Source of the DNA: Candidatus Zhuqueibacterota bacterium
GTDB taxonomy: Bacteria; Zhuqueibacterota; Zhuqueibacteria; Zhuqueibacterales; Zhuqueibacteraceae
Assembly: GCA_022616415.1 (NCBI GenBank)
Contig: JAKEEU010000316.1
Span: 16,275 to 80,274, forward strand
Length of the DNA stretch: 64,000 nt
Direction: 5' to 3'
Shown: positions 26,148 through 35,641 of the stretch, one piece after another
Position numbering within the stretch: the stretch's first letter is position 1
Layout of the letters: each line of letters begins with the position of its first letter
The notes under the pieces: generated by a model
Seen by the model: the letters and a program-made list of their open reading frames with translations, nothing else
Database searches by the model: none
Told to the model about the DNA's origin: nothing
Translations under genes and position numbers: made by a program

Positions 26148-28079
26148 CTATGTCAGCCCCATGTCATGTAAAAACCTCGAAGCTTCTTGAAATTTGTTTT
26201 CACCCCACGGCATTTTGCGATATCTGCAACGAGTCAAATACAACATTCGTTTAGCGCGGGTTACTGCAACATAAGCATTTCGTCGTTCTTCATCCAATCC
26301 ACTCGAAGTTCGCAAGCTCCGATAATCCGGAAAGCTTCCTTGATTCATGCCAACAATAAAAACCGTTTCGAATTCCAACCCTTTTGCAGCGTGCAAAGTC
26401 AAGACTTGAACGCCGTTGCCTTTAAATTCACTTTTTCCAGATAACGCCAACTCACCCAAGAATCCTTCCAAGTCAAGCTCTTCTCGTGAATGTTTGTGAG
26501 AGAAGGCCTGAAATTGGTCTTTTAACAATTGTAAATCACGCTGCAAAAGTTCATCATGTTCCGCATCGGTTTCGCAGGGAAATACTTGTTGCTCAAATGC
26601 AGCAAGTAGATTAGCATAGTATTCTGAAATCTTAGCGGCATTATTTACTTCGACAAGTAGAATCTTGATAAAATCTCGCCAACATGACGGGATTTCCTGC
26701 TTTTTAGCAATTATGCGAAAAAAGGCAGAGGCGGTATTTTCATTCACTCCATCAAAAGTTGCGTCGAAATTATGGGATGAAATTCCCAAATCTGTTAACA
26801 GAATTTCTCGGTGAATCAAATCAAAAGGATTGTGCAACACACGCAAAATAAGATAAAAAATCTGAGCCTGCGAGGTTGCAAACAGGCCTTCATTAGCAGT
26901 ATGAAAACGATAAGGAATCGCTTGGGCTTTTAAAGCAACTTGTACAGGTTCCAACAAATAGCGATTGCGCGCCAGAATAGCTATCTCTGAAAATTGCGGT
27001 TCATCTTTTCCCGTCTTTGTCTTCTGCTCGTCACGAAGTTGATTTTCAAGTTTGAGCACTCTTTCCGCGACCCACCGCGCCTCCTGCTCTTGCGTTTCTT
27101 CTTCATGCAATATGACTTCAGAATTTTTACCAGTCACATTCGATACCATCATCGGAGCGCCGGGCAAACGGGTAGAATGTTGAATAAGCTTATTGGCGAT
27201 TTGTACAATTTCTGGAGTGCTACGGAAATTGTGGCGCAATGGCATCAGTTTGGCACCAAAGTCTTTTTGAAAAAGTTGGATGTAGCGATCACTGGCACCG
27301 GCAAATCGATAGATACTTTGATCCGCATCAGCAACCATCATAACATTGCGATGCTCGTCTCCGCAAAGCGCTTTTAAAATTTCGTATTGCGCGCGGCTGG
27401 TGTCCTGCGCCTCATCGATAAGGATGTAACGATATATGCGGCGGTAATGGCGCACAACGCGGGGCGCTTCGGTGAAAAGCCGGTAGGTAAGCCATAACAA
27501 ATCATCAAAATCAACTCCATGATGCAATTCGAGCTGACGATTATATCCAGCGTAAGCAGCCTTGAACTTAATAGCATCATCGTTAAATGTTGCAATAGCT
27601 TCCGGCGGCACTAAGTCCTTTTTTCGTAAGCCAATCTGATGCAAGAGGCTCGATAACTGACGATCATCCGGCCTCGTGTCATTCGTGGCCAAACCTTCCT
27701 GCAAAAGAGCTTTAGCCAGAAGCGCGAGCCGGTCTTCTTCCTGCTCGTAAATCGTAAGAGGTTGATGTACGCCAATATGTTCCCCGTAATGCCGCAACAC
27801 ATCCAAGCAAAACGCATGAAACGTCAGAACCGTAGCCCGCCGCCATTCATCACCAATGGCATGCTCAATTCGCTGGCGCATATTCTCCGCCGCTTTTGTC
27901 GTGAAGGTTAGAGCCAAAATTCTGAAATTTTGTCCAACCGATCTCTGCAGCAACCGAATTATGCGCTGCGTCAGCACTGCTGTTTTGCCGGAACCGGGAC
28001 CTGCCTGCACGAGCAAAGCGCCCTCGTCAAAATTAATGATTTGCTCTTGCTCATCGGTAAATTGAATTGATGCACTCAT
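26148..28079 (-). CDS. UvrD/Rep-like superfamily 1 helicase (GajB-like, Gabija defence)
   Basis: The 643-residue SF1 helicase has motif I AGPGSGKT (about 27-34), motif II IDEAQD, motif III VMMVADADQSIYRFAG, motif IV RHNFRSTPEIV, motif V VLTLHAAKGLEFETVFI and motif VI RRNAYVAVTRAKRMLYL. It starts 3 bp after the stop of the OLD-family nuclease. The OLD nuclease plus UvrD-like helicase pair is the Gabija anti-phage arrangement (GajA/GajB). It is longer than the roughly 500-residue GajB of Bacillus. The Gabija assignment is from gene order and families, not from a profile search. AT-rich codon use suggests acquisition. Confidence 0.85.
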   Translation of the reverse strand: MSASIQFTDEQEQIINFDEGALLVQAGPGSGKTAVLTQRIIRLLQRSVGQNFRILALTFTTKAAENMRQRIEHAIGDEWRRATVLTFHAFCLDVLRHYGEHIGVHQPLTIYEQEEDRLALLAKALLQEGLATNDTRPDDRQLSSLLHQIGLRKKDLVPPEAIATFNDDAIKFKAAYAGYNRQLELHHGVDFDDLLWLTYRLFTEAPRVVRHYRRIYRYILIDEAQDTSRAQYEILKALCGDEHRNVMMVADADQSIYRFAGASDRYIQLFQKDFGAKLMPLRHNFRSTPEIVQIANKLIQHSTRLPGAPMMVSNVTGKNSEVILHEEETQEQEARWVAERVLKLENQLRDEQKTKTGKDEPQFSEIAILARNRYLLEPVQVALKAQAIPYRFHTANEGLFATSQAQIFYLILRVLHNPFDLIHREILLTDLGISSHNFDATFDGVNENTASAFFRIIAKKQEIPSCWRDFIKILLVEVNNAAKISEYYANLLAAFEQQVFPCETDAEHDELLQRDLQLLKDQFQAFSHKHSREELDLEGFLGELALSGKSEFKGNGVQVLTLHAAKGLEFETVFIVGMNQGSFPDYRSLRTSSGLDEERRNAYVAVTRAKRMLYLTRCRYRKMPWGENKFQEASRFLHDMGLT

Positions 28080-28082
28080 AGC

Positions 28083-29900
28083 TTAATACACCTGCTTGCA
28101 AAGTTGATCGACTTTAGAAAAAAGTTCTCGCAACTTTTCTGGGATACGGTCATCGCCTGTACGAGTGGAAACGATTTTTTCTGCCAGATAGCGACCGAAG
28201 AATGTTTTACTGTGTCGGCGTGAATCCATGAAGTCATTCAGAGCATTTTCGTGGCCACCTGGGGCGTTGTAATCAAAAATATTCCCAGGTTGTGCCTGCC
28301 TCTTGTTTTTAAAGTTTTGTAAAGCATTAACGCCAAATTGCTCGGCAATAACAGATTCAATTTCTGGTCCATAACCGGAGGTTATGAGGTATCGCTCGAA
28401 GTCTTGCCCAGTGGGAAACTCAACGATCTGAGTGTTAAATGATGCGCGTTCCAATCCCGCTTTTTGAAAGCATTTAGCGAGTTGTTTCAAAGCTTCAGGC
28501 TCGGAGTCAGTGAGGATAACCCATGGCATACGCAGTTTTTCGGCAATTTTGAGAAATGGGTCATAATTTCCTACTCCATCGGCGGGTATAAATGAAATTC
28601 CAACGCTATCTGGCCTACGCTTAAAATAGGCTAGAGCAAAAACAGGCAGGGCATTTTGTTCTGTTGGCCCCTCGAACAACACCATGACACGAGAAAAGAA
28701 CAATTCGGTATTTTGAATTTGGACAAAGCTATACACTTTGTGAGCAACCTCAGGCTCAAGAAAATCACTGCCGTCATGATTTTTTTCTGGAATCATTGAG
28801 ACTTTGGTCTCGCTGCCGTTCTTTCGGAATAATACAAAATCAAAAAGCTGGGCGTGGCTAACAACATGCGGAGAATGCGTCGAAATCAGTTTTTGACCGT
28901 CAATTTCAGCTAATTGATCAAATAAGGCACGTTGAGCGTGGGGATGCAAATGCGCTTCCGGCTCTTCGAGAGCGACGATGGGAAGCGGTGTTATCTCTCT
29001 GCTTCTTTTTAGTTGCCATTCAATAAAAGCGTGGAAAACGAGGAGCGCCGCCATGCTGCGAGTTCCCATTCCATGGCGACTGAGTGGGAATGCATGAGCG
29101 TCATGCGTCTTGAAGAGCACATCCATACCTCGGACCAAATCGCGTAATTGTTGTGGCAAGGGCGTAATTTGTACCCCTGATTGTTCGCTGGCGACTGTTC
29201 GATAAAGCTCTTCCAAACGTTTCCGCAAATGCGCTAGTACTGGGCTTTTAGATCGTATAAGCTCGTTTACATCATAAAGCGCCTTTTCGATCTTTTTCTG
29301 AATATCATCATCAAGCTGCAGATCGCTGGCCAATTTTCCCCAAAAGGATTGGCGTGCGTGGAGTTGGTCCTGAATATCGCGTTTGGCATCAAGGTAATAA
29401 AACGGAAATAACTCCAGAAATTCGCGTCGGAACGTAGGACGTGTTAAGATTTGAATCTGAACAGCTTCCGTTTTCTTTCGCGCCCAGCCTTTTAAAAATG
29501 AACGGCTGCGTCGATATTCCTCACGATTCTTATCCCATCCGAGTTCCGCTCGAATGGCGATATAATCTCTCTCGTCTCCTTTTCCGAGTTGAATGGCATC
29601 GCCGAAAAATCCTCTCGTTTCATCTTTGAATTCCTTTTCGTCGCCTGCTGGCTCTATACGGATATCGACACAGGCTTTACGTTCGCGAGGCGCCAATGAT
29701 CGATCTGCTTCCAGAAAAATATCATCAGCCGAAAAGCGAGCCTCGCTCTCAGCAAAAACCAACGCAAAAGCGTCCAGAAAGGAAGTTTTGCCAGAGTTAT
29801 TTTCTCCAATAAGAACAGTTTGTTTACGCAGAGGTACCCAAACATCTGCCAGTGATCGGAAATTGTCAATACGAATTTCAGTAATAATAAAATCTCGCAT
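28083..29900 (-). CDS. OLD-family ATPase-TOPRIM nuclease (GajA-like, Gabija defence)
   Basis: The 605-residue protein has an N-terminal ABC-type ATPase with Walker A GENNSGKTS (about 33-41) and ALEEPEAHLHPHAQRALFDQL plus STHSPHVV as the signature and Walker B/H-loop region (about 310-345). A TOPRIM nuclease domain follows (about 405-540), with VMVLFEGPTEQNAL and an acidic ILTDSEPEA in place of the usual D-x-D. In Gabija, GajA cuts phage or stressed-cell DNA when nucleotide pools fall, and GajB assists. A GAGGA ribosome site precedes ATG 29900. TTGGAT and TTTATA boxes with 17-base spacing lie near 29970-29998. Confidence 0.85.
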   Translation of the reverse strand: MRDFIITEIRIDNFRSLADVWVPLRKQTVLIGENNSGKTSFLDAFALVFAESEARFSADDIFLEADRSLAPRERKACVDIRIEPAGDEKEFKDETRGFFGDAIQLGKGDERDYIAIRAELGWDKNREEYRRSRSFLKGWARKKTEAVQIQILTRPTFRREFLELFPFYYLDAKRDIQDQLHARQSFWGKLASDLQLDDDIQKKIEKALYDVNELIRSKSPVLAHLRKRLEELYRTVASEQSGVQITPLPQQLRDLVRGMDVLFKTHDAHAFPLSRHGMGTRSMAALLVFHAFIEWQLKRSREITPLPIVALEEPEAHLHPHAQRALFDQLAEIDGQKLISTHSPHVVSHAQLFDFVLFRKNGSETKVSMIPEKNHDGSDFLEPEVAHKVYSFVQIQNTELFFSRVMVLFEGPTEQNALPVFALAYFKRRPDSVGISFIPADGVGNYDPFLKIAEKLRMPWVILTDSEPEALKQLAKCFQKAGLERASFNTQIVEFPTGQDFERYLITSGYGPEIESVIAEQFGVNALQNFKNKRQAQPGNIFDYNAPGGHENALNDFMDSRRHSKTFFGRYLAEKIVSTRTGDDRIPEKLRELFSKVDQLCKQVY

Positions 29901-30101
29901 AGGAAATCCTCTCTTTCTCCCCTTAGTATTAACATTCTAAGATTTAAGTTCGTTCTTTTTTTCAGAATATAAATCTCATTCTGGTACCAAATCCAAAACC
30001 AGCATACTCTCTTCAAAAAACTATATTGAAACCAAAGATACGCCAGATTATTCAATCAGACAAATCATCTAGTCACAGCCCTCTGTCTATGCCCCCAGGA
30101 G

Positions 30102-32966
30102 TTACGTCCCCAGCATCGACTTGCTCATCTCCAACTCGATTGTGGCGATGCGCCATGCGGGGCAATCGAGATCGACGCGCGAGTTGGAGAAAACTGTCAC
30201 TTCTTCCAACCGCTCTTCCAGCAAATTGACCTTCCAGGCATGGGCCACCGGCAAGCCCCAGAAGAGCTTGCCGCGCACGCGCTGGGAGGAGGCGTTATAA
30301 AGACGAACCAGCACGGTATCGCGATGATCGCATTTTTTAACGGCAGTGATGACGAGCGAATCCGGCTCCAGGCGAAAAAGCGAAAAATCCGGCGGCAGCG
30401 GGCTTCCCGTGATCGGGCCGTGGCAGATTTTCTCCAAGAGCGGCACGCGAAAACGTTGCGCCCACGTCGGTAAATGGGCATTCTCCCAACTGCCGTTATA
30501 AGGCATGACGGCGTAATCAAACACCTGCGTGGCTTGACACTGCGCTTCCGGTGTCGGAAAGGCCGGGCCGGCATGACCGGGACGAGTCGCCAAATCACCG
30601 CGCGAAAGCCAGCCGACGGCGCGCATCAACGTAAGAATGAGAACAGTCCGTTTGCCTTCACGGCGCGCTTCGTATTCATACAAACCTTGCGAGAGAATCG
30701 CCAGGCCACCCTTGCGATCTTCCACCGCACAAAATTGCTGCATCGGCTCGGTCGGGCTCGGCGGCTGCAGCCAATTTTTTCCGGAAGATTTTTTGAGCGG
30801 GCGCTCGATAACGTAAAACGGCTGGCCGGCAAGAGAAGTGTTGGTGGCAATCGGCGCCGGAACGTGGACGCGCAGGCGGTGGTCGCGCACCAGATTTTGA
30901 AACGTGGTGCGCACGGCGACATACGGCGCCGTGGCGGTAATTGAAAAACGAATGGTCACTGGACAGGGAACCATCTTCTTGCTCCGTCTTCGTCCGGCTT
31001 TTGGCGACGAGTCACGCGCAAATTCGGCCGGCAGCGGCAGTATCATGGCCACTTCAATTTCCGCGGCCAAGGCGGAGCGATGCACGATACGGAGCTTGCC
31101 CTTTTTTCCGCGGCTCCAAATCACCTGGCTTCTCGGGGCGGGCGAATAATCGTATTCATCGCCCACATCCTCGACATCTTCAAAAATGTGGCAGCGCTGA
31201 TATTGCCGTTTGCCGATTTTGTCGAACAGATCGAAGCTGCCATCCAGATAGAACCTGGCACGCAAAAATTGATTCTCTACAACGCTGCCTTTCACTTGCA
31301 CCCCTGCGGGCGTTGCCTCGGAGGGCGTGGCTGCTGATGATTTGATCTGATCGAGCGTCAGTGAACGCACTGAAAAAGTCCGATAGCTCATTGGCGCCAG
31401 CTCCGGCGTGAGAAATTCCAGTTCCGCCACCTGCCACGGCTTATCGTCCCGACGCGTGTCCAAATGGAACATGGCGCGATCTAACAGGAGTTGCGCGCGC
31501 TTGCTTTCAAACGTAAGTGGATGTTTCCCAGTCGTCTGCCCGAGTTTCGCAAACGCGTCCGGCAAACGATAATCATCACGCGAAGCAACAGGCCAGGATC
31601 TCACGAGCTCGGTGGGCAGCGGCTGATGATTGCCATCGACGACGGCAAGCGTTTTGGACATGCGGCCTGGCGGCAAAATCACCAGTGTGCGCATCACTTC
31701 GCGGCGGCTTGCCGCCAGAGAATTCGTCACAATAAAATTCGGATAATCTGCGGAGCTCGAGGGGCGGCGCACGCGTTGCGCTAAAGTATCGAGCGCGGCA
31801 TCGACGACATTTTCGCCGATTTGGCGGGCTTCGTCGAAACGCGGCAGCATTTCACGATGCACTGCGTCGATGCTGCAGCCGCAAATCGAGTCGTGCGGAT
31901 GATTGTGCAAGAGCACTTTCCAGGCATGATTCAGAAAGCCCGCACCATGGTTGACGCCGGCGCGCAGCCATGCCAGCGTGGCAAGCGGCTCGGCGAGGTG
32001 CGCGAGCAGCGTCTCGCATGCGTCGTTTTGTTGTTTCAAATAAGCGCGCGACGTCAGCACGCCGGAAAGAATATAATGGCGCTTGCTGCCGTGCAGCTCA
32101 CCGGAATGATTGGGGAAGGACAAACCGGAGCGGCGCAGCGTGCCGATAAAACGCGAGAAAGTGGTTTGCTCGATCGCGGTGTCTTTGAGGACGGAATTGG
32201 CGTAATTCAACAGGCGCAGCAATTCCGGCTGCGGCTCTTCATGATCGCAACCATTGTTGATTAGAATGTGCTTCGTGCCGTCGCTGGCGGCCTTGGCCAT
32301 GCCGCCGATTTTGGCGATCTCTTGATGCAGCCGGTCGATGAGCATGTCGAGCCGCGGCGTATCGCCGGCGTGATCGCCCAAGCCTTCGAAGCCGAGGGCA
32401 GCGCCGTTGCAATAGCCATCGATCTGATAAATAGCGAGCACGCGGTTGCCATCCGGCGCGATCCACAAGAACTCCGTGCCGAGGCGCTCCTCTTCGTCGC
32501 CGAGGCCGCGCGCGAAAACAAAATTGTCGATATTAAAGCCGCGCAGAATCTGCGGCATCTGCGCGACGTGGCCGAAGGAATCCGGCATGTAGCCAACTTT
32601 CATCACCCCGCCGTGATCGCCGGCGACGCGGTGGCCGATTTGCTGGTTGCGAATCAAGGCTTCGGCGCTCACCAAAAATTCATCGGGCAACGCGTACCAC
32701 GGGCCGATTTCGATGCGACCGCTTTGCACCAACGCTTTGAAACGCTCGCGATTCTCCGGACGAATGGCAAAATAGTCCTCGAGAATGATCGCCTGGCCGT
32801 CGAAAACGAAATAGCGAAACTCGGAATTGCGTTCCATGAGATCGAGCAGACGATCGGTGAGCCGAACCAGGCGTTGGCGAAACTGCTGGAAAGGGCTATA
32901 CCACTCGCGATCCCAATGGGTGTGGGAAACCACGTGCAGTTTATAGCGGACGGTGGTTTTGGACAT
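30102..32966 (-). CDS. GH38 alpha-mannosidase (canonical active site)
   Basis: From ATG 32966 (ribosome site AAGGAAG; an in-frame ATG also exists at 33023) the protein has the GH38 motifs. These are zinc motif SHTHWDREW near the N-terminus, the nucleophile region GYMPDSFGHVAQMPQIL, and the second zinc region NHPHDSICGCS, followed by the C-terminal beta domains. No signal peptide is seen, so it is probably cytoplasmic and trims alpha-mannose from imported glycans. It lies between the Gabija pair and the Shedu-HEPN operon, separated from the latter by a repeat-bearing gap. Confidence 0.92.
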   Translation of the reverse strand: MSKTTVRYKLHVVSHTHWDREWYSPFQQFRQRLVRLTDRLLDLMERNSEFRYFVFDGQAIILEDYFAIRPENRERFKALVQSGRIEIGPWYALPDEFLVSAEALIRNQQIGHRVAGDHGGVMKVGYMPDSFGHVAQMPQILRGFNIDNFVFARGLGDEEERLGTEFLWIAPDGNRVLAIYQIDGYCNGAALGFEGLGDHAGDTPRLDMLIDRLHQEIAKIGGMAKAASDGTKHILINNGCDHEEPQPELLRLLNYANSVLKDTAIEQTTFSRFIGTLRRSGLSFPNHSGELHGSKRHYILSGVLTSRAYLKQQNDACETLLAHLAEPLATLAWLRAGVNHGAGFLNHAWKVLLHNHPHDSICGCSIDAVHREMLPRFDEARQIGENVVDAALDTLAQRVRRPSSSADYPNFIVTNSLAASRREVMRTLVILPPGRMSKTLAVVDGNHQPLPTELVRSWPVASRDDYRLPDAFAKLGQTTGKHPLTFESKRAQLLLDRAMFHLDTRRDDKPWQVAELEFLTPELAPMSYRTFSVRSLTLDQIKSSAATPSEATPAGVQVKGSVVENQFLRARFYLDGSFDLFDKIGKRQYQRCHIFEDVEDVGDEYDYSPAPRSQVIWSRGKKGKLRIVHRSALAAEIEVAMILPLPAEFARDSSPKAGRRRSKKMVPCPVTIRFSITATAPYVAVRTTFQNLVRDHRLRVHVPAPIATNTSLAGQPFYVIERPLKKSSGKNWLQPPSPTEPMQQFCAVEDRKGGLAILSQGLYEYEARREGKRTVLILTLMRAVGWLSRGDLATRPGHAGPAFPTPEAQCQATQVFDYAVMPYNGSWENAHLPTWAQRFRVPLLEKICHGPITGSPLPPDFSLFRLEPDSLVITAVKKCDHRDTVLVRLYNASSQRVRGKLFWGLPVAHAWKVNLLEERLEEVTVFSNSRVDLDCPAWRIATIELEMSKSMLGT

Positions 32967-33023
32967 GGTTTGGGCTTCCTTTGGTTGATAATCAACTGGC
33001 CCATACGGAGGTGTTCTTGACAT

Positions 33024-33375
33024 TTCTCTCTCGCGGTTATACTATCCGGAAAAAGCCGGAGCTAAATTTTGTATCCGGAGTTGCCGAATCGTCCGGATAA
33101 TTGAAATGGAAGTTTGCAGCGCAACAGCGATAAGATTTTCCGGCGTGAGGAAGTGGTTGGAGGCCAAAGACAAACGCGAAAATTTGAGCATGAAAAAGGC
33201 GGGGAGGCCAAACTCTTGCGGATAGCGCAAGAGAGGCCGAATGCCCAAATTTTTTGGCGAAGCCAGGGACACTTTCATGTTCATGTCCGTGCATTCGATC
33301 GGGCATAGTCGAATTTGTCGGACGGCTGATGGATTCACTCACTCCCTCTCGTTTGGTTTTGAATCATACTGTGGC
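33024..33375. repeat. Non-coding repeat-bearing gap
   Basis: This 352-bp gap has overlapping ORFs on both strands, none with a ribosome site or recognisable domain. It contains a 27-bp element (33072-33098) with ATCCGGA/TCCGGAT arms that matches 54458-54484 at 25 of 27 positions. It looks like a decayed repeat. Confidence 0.5.
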
Positions 33376-33825
33376 CTATGGCGCCGTCACTAAACGGCGA
33401 CGTGCCGGCGCGGTTCGCTGTCGCGGCTTTTTCGTTGTCTGCATTTTGCCGCTCTTTTGAGGCCGTTTTGCTTTGAAGATATACGCCCGCGCCAGTTCCA
33501 GGTTGATGAAAGTGACATTTTGCCATTCCACTTGGTCTTGTCCAGGTGGTATGGCGTCGAGAATGGCTTTCAGAAGAGGGTTAATGGATTCAAGAATAAC
33601 AACTTTAGATAGTGAAAGCAATTCCGGCATTGTAAGATGCGCTTTTATTTTCTCGACAATGTAGTGCAGAGCTTTGCTTCTGTTCTTTTCAATCCAAGGG
33701 GCGGCAACGACTAAATCCCAGACATTCGGCGCGTCTTCACGGAGGAATAGTCCAAACAGGGTAAGTTCACCTTTCTCTGCAGTAATTTCATTTAACAGAG
33801 AGATTAATTTGTGATGTTTAATCAT
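33376..33825 (-). CDS. HEPN-associated hypothetical protein (149 aa)
   Basis: I do not know a function. The first 120 residues form a mixed alpha/beta domain (LTLFGLFLREDAPNVWDLVVAAPWIE, then LLSLSKVVILES). The last 30 residues are Lys/Arg-rich, which could bind nucleic acid. Its start overlaps the HEPN gene stop by 4 bp (ATGA-type), so the two are translationally coupled. By position it is a candidate antitoxin or regulator of the HEPN protein. Confidence 0.65.
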   Translation of the reverse strand: MIKHHKLISLLNEITAEKGELTLFGLFLREDAPNVWDLVVAAPWIEKNRSKALHYIVEKIKAHLTMPELLSLSKVVILESINPLLKAILDAIPPGQDQVEWQNVTFINLELARAYIFKAKRPQKSGKMQTTKKPRQRTAPARRRLVTAP

Positions 33826-34217
33826 AGTTCCCTCAAAAGTGTTTTGGTAGCCGAAATCATATCTTGTGCATATTGCTGAGAGGTGCTGCCAACCGGCATA
33901 TAGCGCATCTCAGGATCCCAAGTAGAAACGTCAGACCACTCCTTAAAATATTTATTTTTTACTATCGCCTCCGCACCGGAAATATGAAGCAAAATTTCCA
34001 GTTCATGTGTTCTGAAACTCTGATATTTCTGGAATTCTGCCTTTGAAAACGGATACTCCTTCCAATTCAGGGTCAAACAAATTCTGGCTTTCAAAGCGAG
34101 CTCGACCGCGTAGCCACAAAGATAGACGGCGCTGTCATATCTTCCGGATTGTAGGAGCACTTCAGCATCTTCCAATCTGGCTCGGGCGATTTTTTTCAAG
34201 TCGGTTCGGCTGAGCAC
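33822..34217 (-). CDS. HEPN-domain protein
   Basis: The 131-residue helical protein matches the COG2250-like HEPN pattern: an N-terminal helix DLKKIARARLEDAEVLLQSGRYDSAVYLCGYAVELALKA as a pattern, then a THELEILL helix and a terminal helix. The canonical catalytic R-x4-6-H is not obvious; only the TH of the middle helix and an RYMP near the end are seen. It may therefore be non-catalytic or use variant residues. HEPN proteins are common ribonuclease effectors in toxin-antitoxin and phage-defence loci. The GTG start lies 20 bp after the stop of the DUF4263 gene. Confidence 0.75.
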   Translation of the reverse strand: MLSRTDLKKIARARLEDAEVLLQSGRYDSAVYLCGYAVELALKARICLTLNWKEYPFSKAEFQKYQSFRTHELEILLHISGAEAIVKNKYFKEWSDVSTWDPEMRYMPVGSTSQQYAQDMISATKTLLREL

Positions 34218-34237
34218 GGCTTACTAGCTGATCTTCG

Positions 34238-35596
34238 TTATTTCACCATCCTTACTTTACCTTTGACCAATCCCATAAAACAATTCAAGCACACTGAGGC
34301 TATTCGATTCATTATTTTAGTTTTAGGGCTTTCATTTTCAAGAGTAACGAGTTTTCTTTTATTTTCAGGAGTCAAAGAATTCGATCTTCCAATCACTATC
34401 AAACTTTTGGGGTTAGCCGATATTCCAGTAAGCCCAAGCTCGCGTTGAACTGTTGAAAGATTATCCTCTAAATACCGTCTCCAATCTGCTATCTGATTAC
34501 GAGCATGATTTAATTCACCACTTGTATCTCCATCTTCTCGGAACAACCGATGTGTTGATCTTTCTATTTCTGCAAGCAAATAATCACCTGTAGCTTCTTG
34601 AAATACAAAGTCAGTCTTTTTTGCACCAAGAGAAAGTTTAAGCCATACCTTTTTACGAGTTGGGCAAAGTAATTCAGGGTTTTCTTTCAGAAAGCTTTGA
34701 AGAGTTTCTTCCCTTTCTGGATTGGAGTCAAGAAGGTCTTTATAAGTTTTGAACAGTTCACTGAAATGCTTTCTGGCCGCCACATTTGGATCTAACTCCA
34801 GAAATTTCTGCTCACGGAATTGTTGTGACACCACAGAAGCCAACAGGTCATTTTCAGCCCAAGATGCAGCAAATTCTGGGTTCCAATAGTCAAGATTTAA
34901 GAAAGGGTAAATCTCAATATATTCCCAACCAACTGGAAGATTGAGCACCGTGCGAGATAAAAAGCGTTTCCCATGTCCTAAACTACTATGCCCAGGTATC
35001 AATTCTCCATGTATATGAAAGTCGAAAGAATTTCGTACAGACAATAAACGATATGGCTTATTTGAAGGAGATGCATCTTTAGCTGGTCGGGATAGAATCA
35101 CGTCAAAACCAATTCTCGATTCCACAATATCTTGTGTTAAACCTGTTTTAGGATCAAGTATAAAAAACTTGACTATCGCCCCATTGGTGGCTACACTTGA
35201 TGCAAAATTTTTATCATCATGGCAAAATACGACATTTTCTGAAATTTGTGGTGCCGGTTGAGAAAGTTTTTCCAAAGACCATGCCACCATTACCCTCGTA
35301 TCTTCTTGCTTTCTTTCATATCGAATAAGGGCTCCGTCTTCACAGCATATTATCAATACATTGCCTGGCTTACTCAAATGCAAAGGAGCCATTTCTTTTA
35401 TGCCAGCATATTTTTCCTTAAGTAATTCTTCCGTTGCTTTAAGGTATGCTTTAATAGTACTTCCAAGTTGATTAAGCGTTGCCTTTTGGACCTCTGTCAA
35501 TTGTAAAATATTTTCTTTATCGGCCTCAGAAATCTTAACTGAAACGCCTGGTGAAAGCGTCAATTTAATTGGTTTTATTTCCTTTTCATTAGTCAT
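34238..35596 (-). CDS. Shedu-type DUF4263 nuclease-like defence protein
   Basis: In the 452-residue protein the N-terminal two thirds are unfamiliar. The last third (about 285-445) has the DUF4263/SduA pattern: FLKENPELL, then KKTDFVFQE, then LLAEIERSTHRLF, then ELNHARNQIADWRRYLEDN. These give a PD-(D/E)xK-like core, with D in KTDF and E in AEIER; the usual final Lys is Glu or Arg here. Shedu (SduA) is a single-gene anti-phage nuclease. This gene leads a three-gene operon with the HEPN pair. It is AT-rich compared with the flanking sugar genes and starts 45 bp beyond the ABC ATPase stop. Confidence 0.75.
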   Translation of the reverse strand: MTNEKEIKPIKLTLSPGVSVKISEADKENILQLTEVQKATLNQLGSTIKAYLKATEELLKEKYAGIKEMAPLHLSKPGNVLIICCEDGALIRYERKQEDTRVMVAWSLEKLSQPAPQISENVVFCHDDKNFASSVATNGAIVKFFILDPKTGLTQDIVESRIGFDVILSRPAKDASPSNKPYRLLSVRNSFDFHIHGELIPGHSSLGHGKRFLSRTVLNLPVGWEYIEIYPFLNLDYWNPEFAASWAENDLLASVVSQQFREQKFLELDPNVAARKHFSELFKTYKDLLDSNPEREETLQSFLKENPELLCPTRKKVWLKLSLGAKKTDFVFQEATGDYLLAEIERSTHRLFREDGDTSGELNHARNQIADWRRYLEDNLSTVQRELGLTGISANPKSLIVIGRSNSLTPENKRKLVTLENESPKTKIMNRIASVCLNCFMGLVKGKVRMVK

Positions 35597-35641
35597 ATAG
35601 CTTCTTCTGATTGTTTGAAACGAATTCGCTTATTGTAAATA

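Noticed and set aside
33037..33342. Overlapping minus-strand ORFs of 98-101 codons in the gap before GH38
   Set aside because: They overlap each other in different frames, lack ribosome sites and lie over a repeat element.
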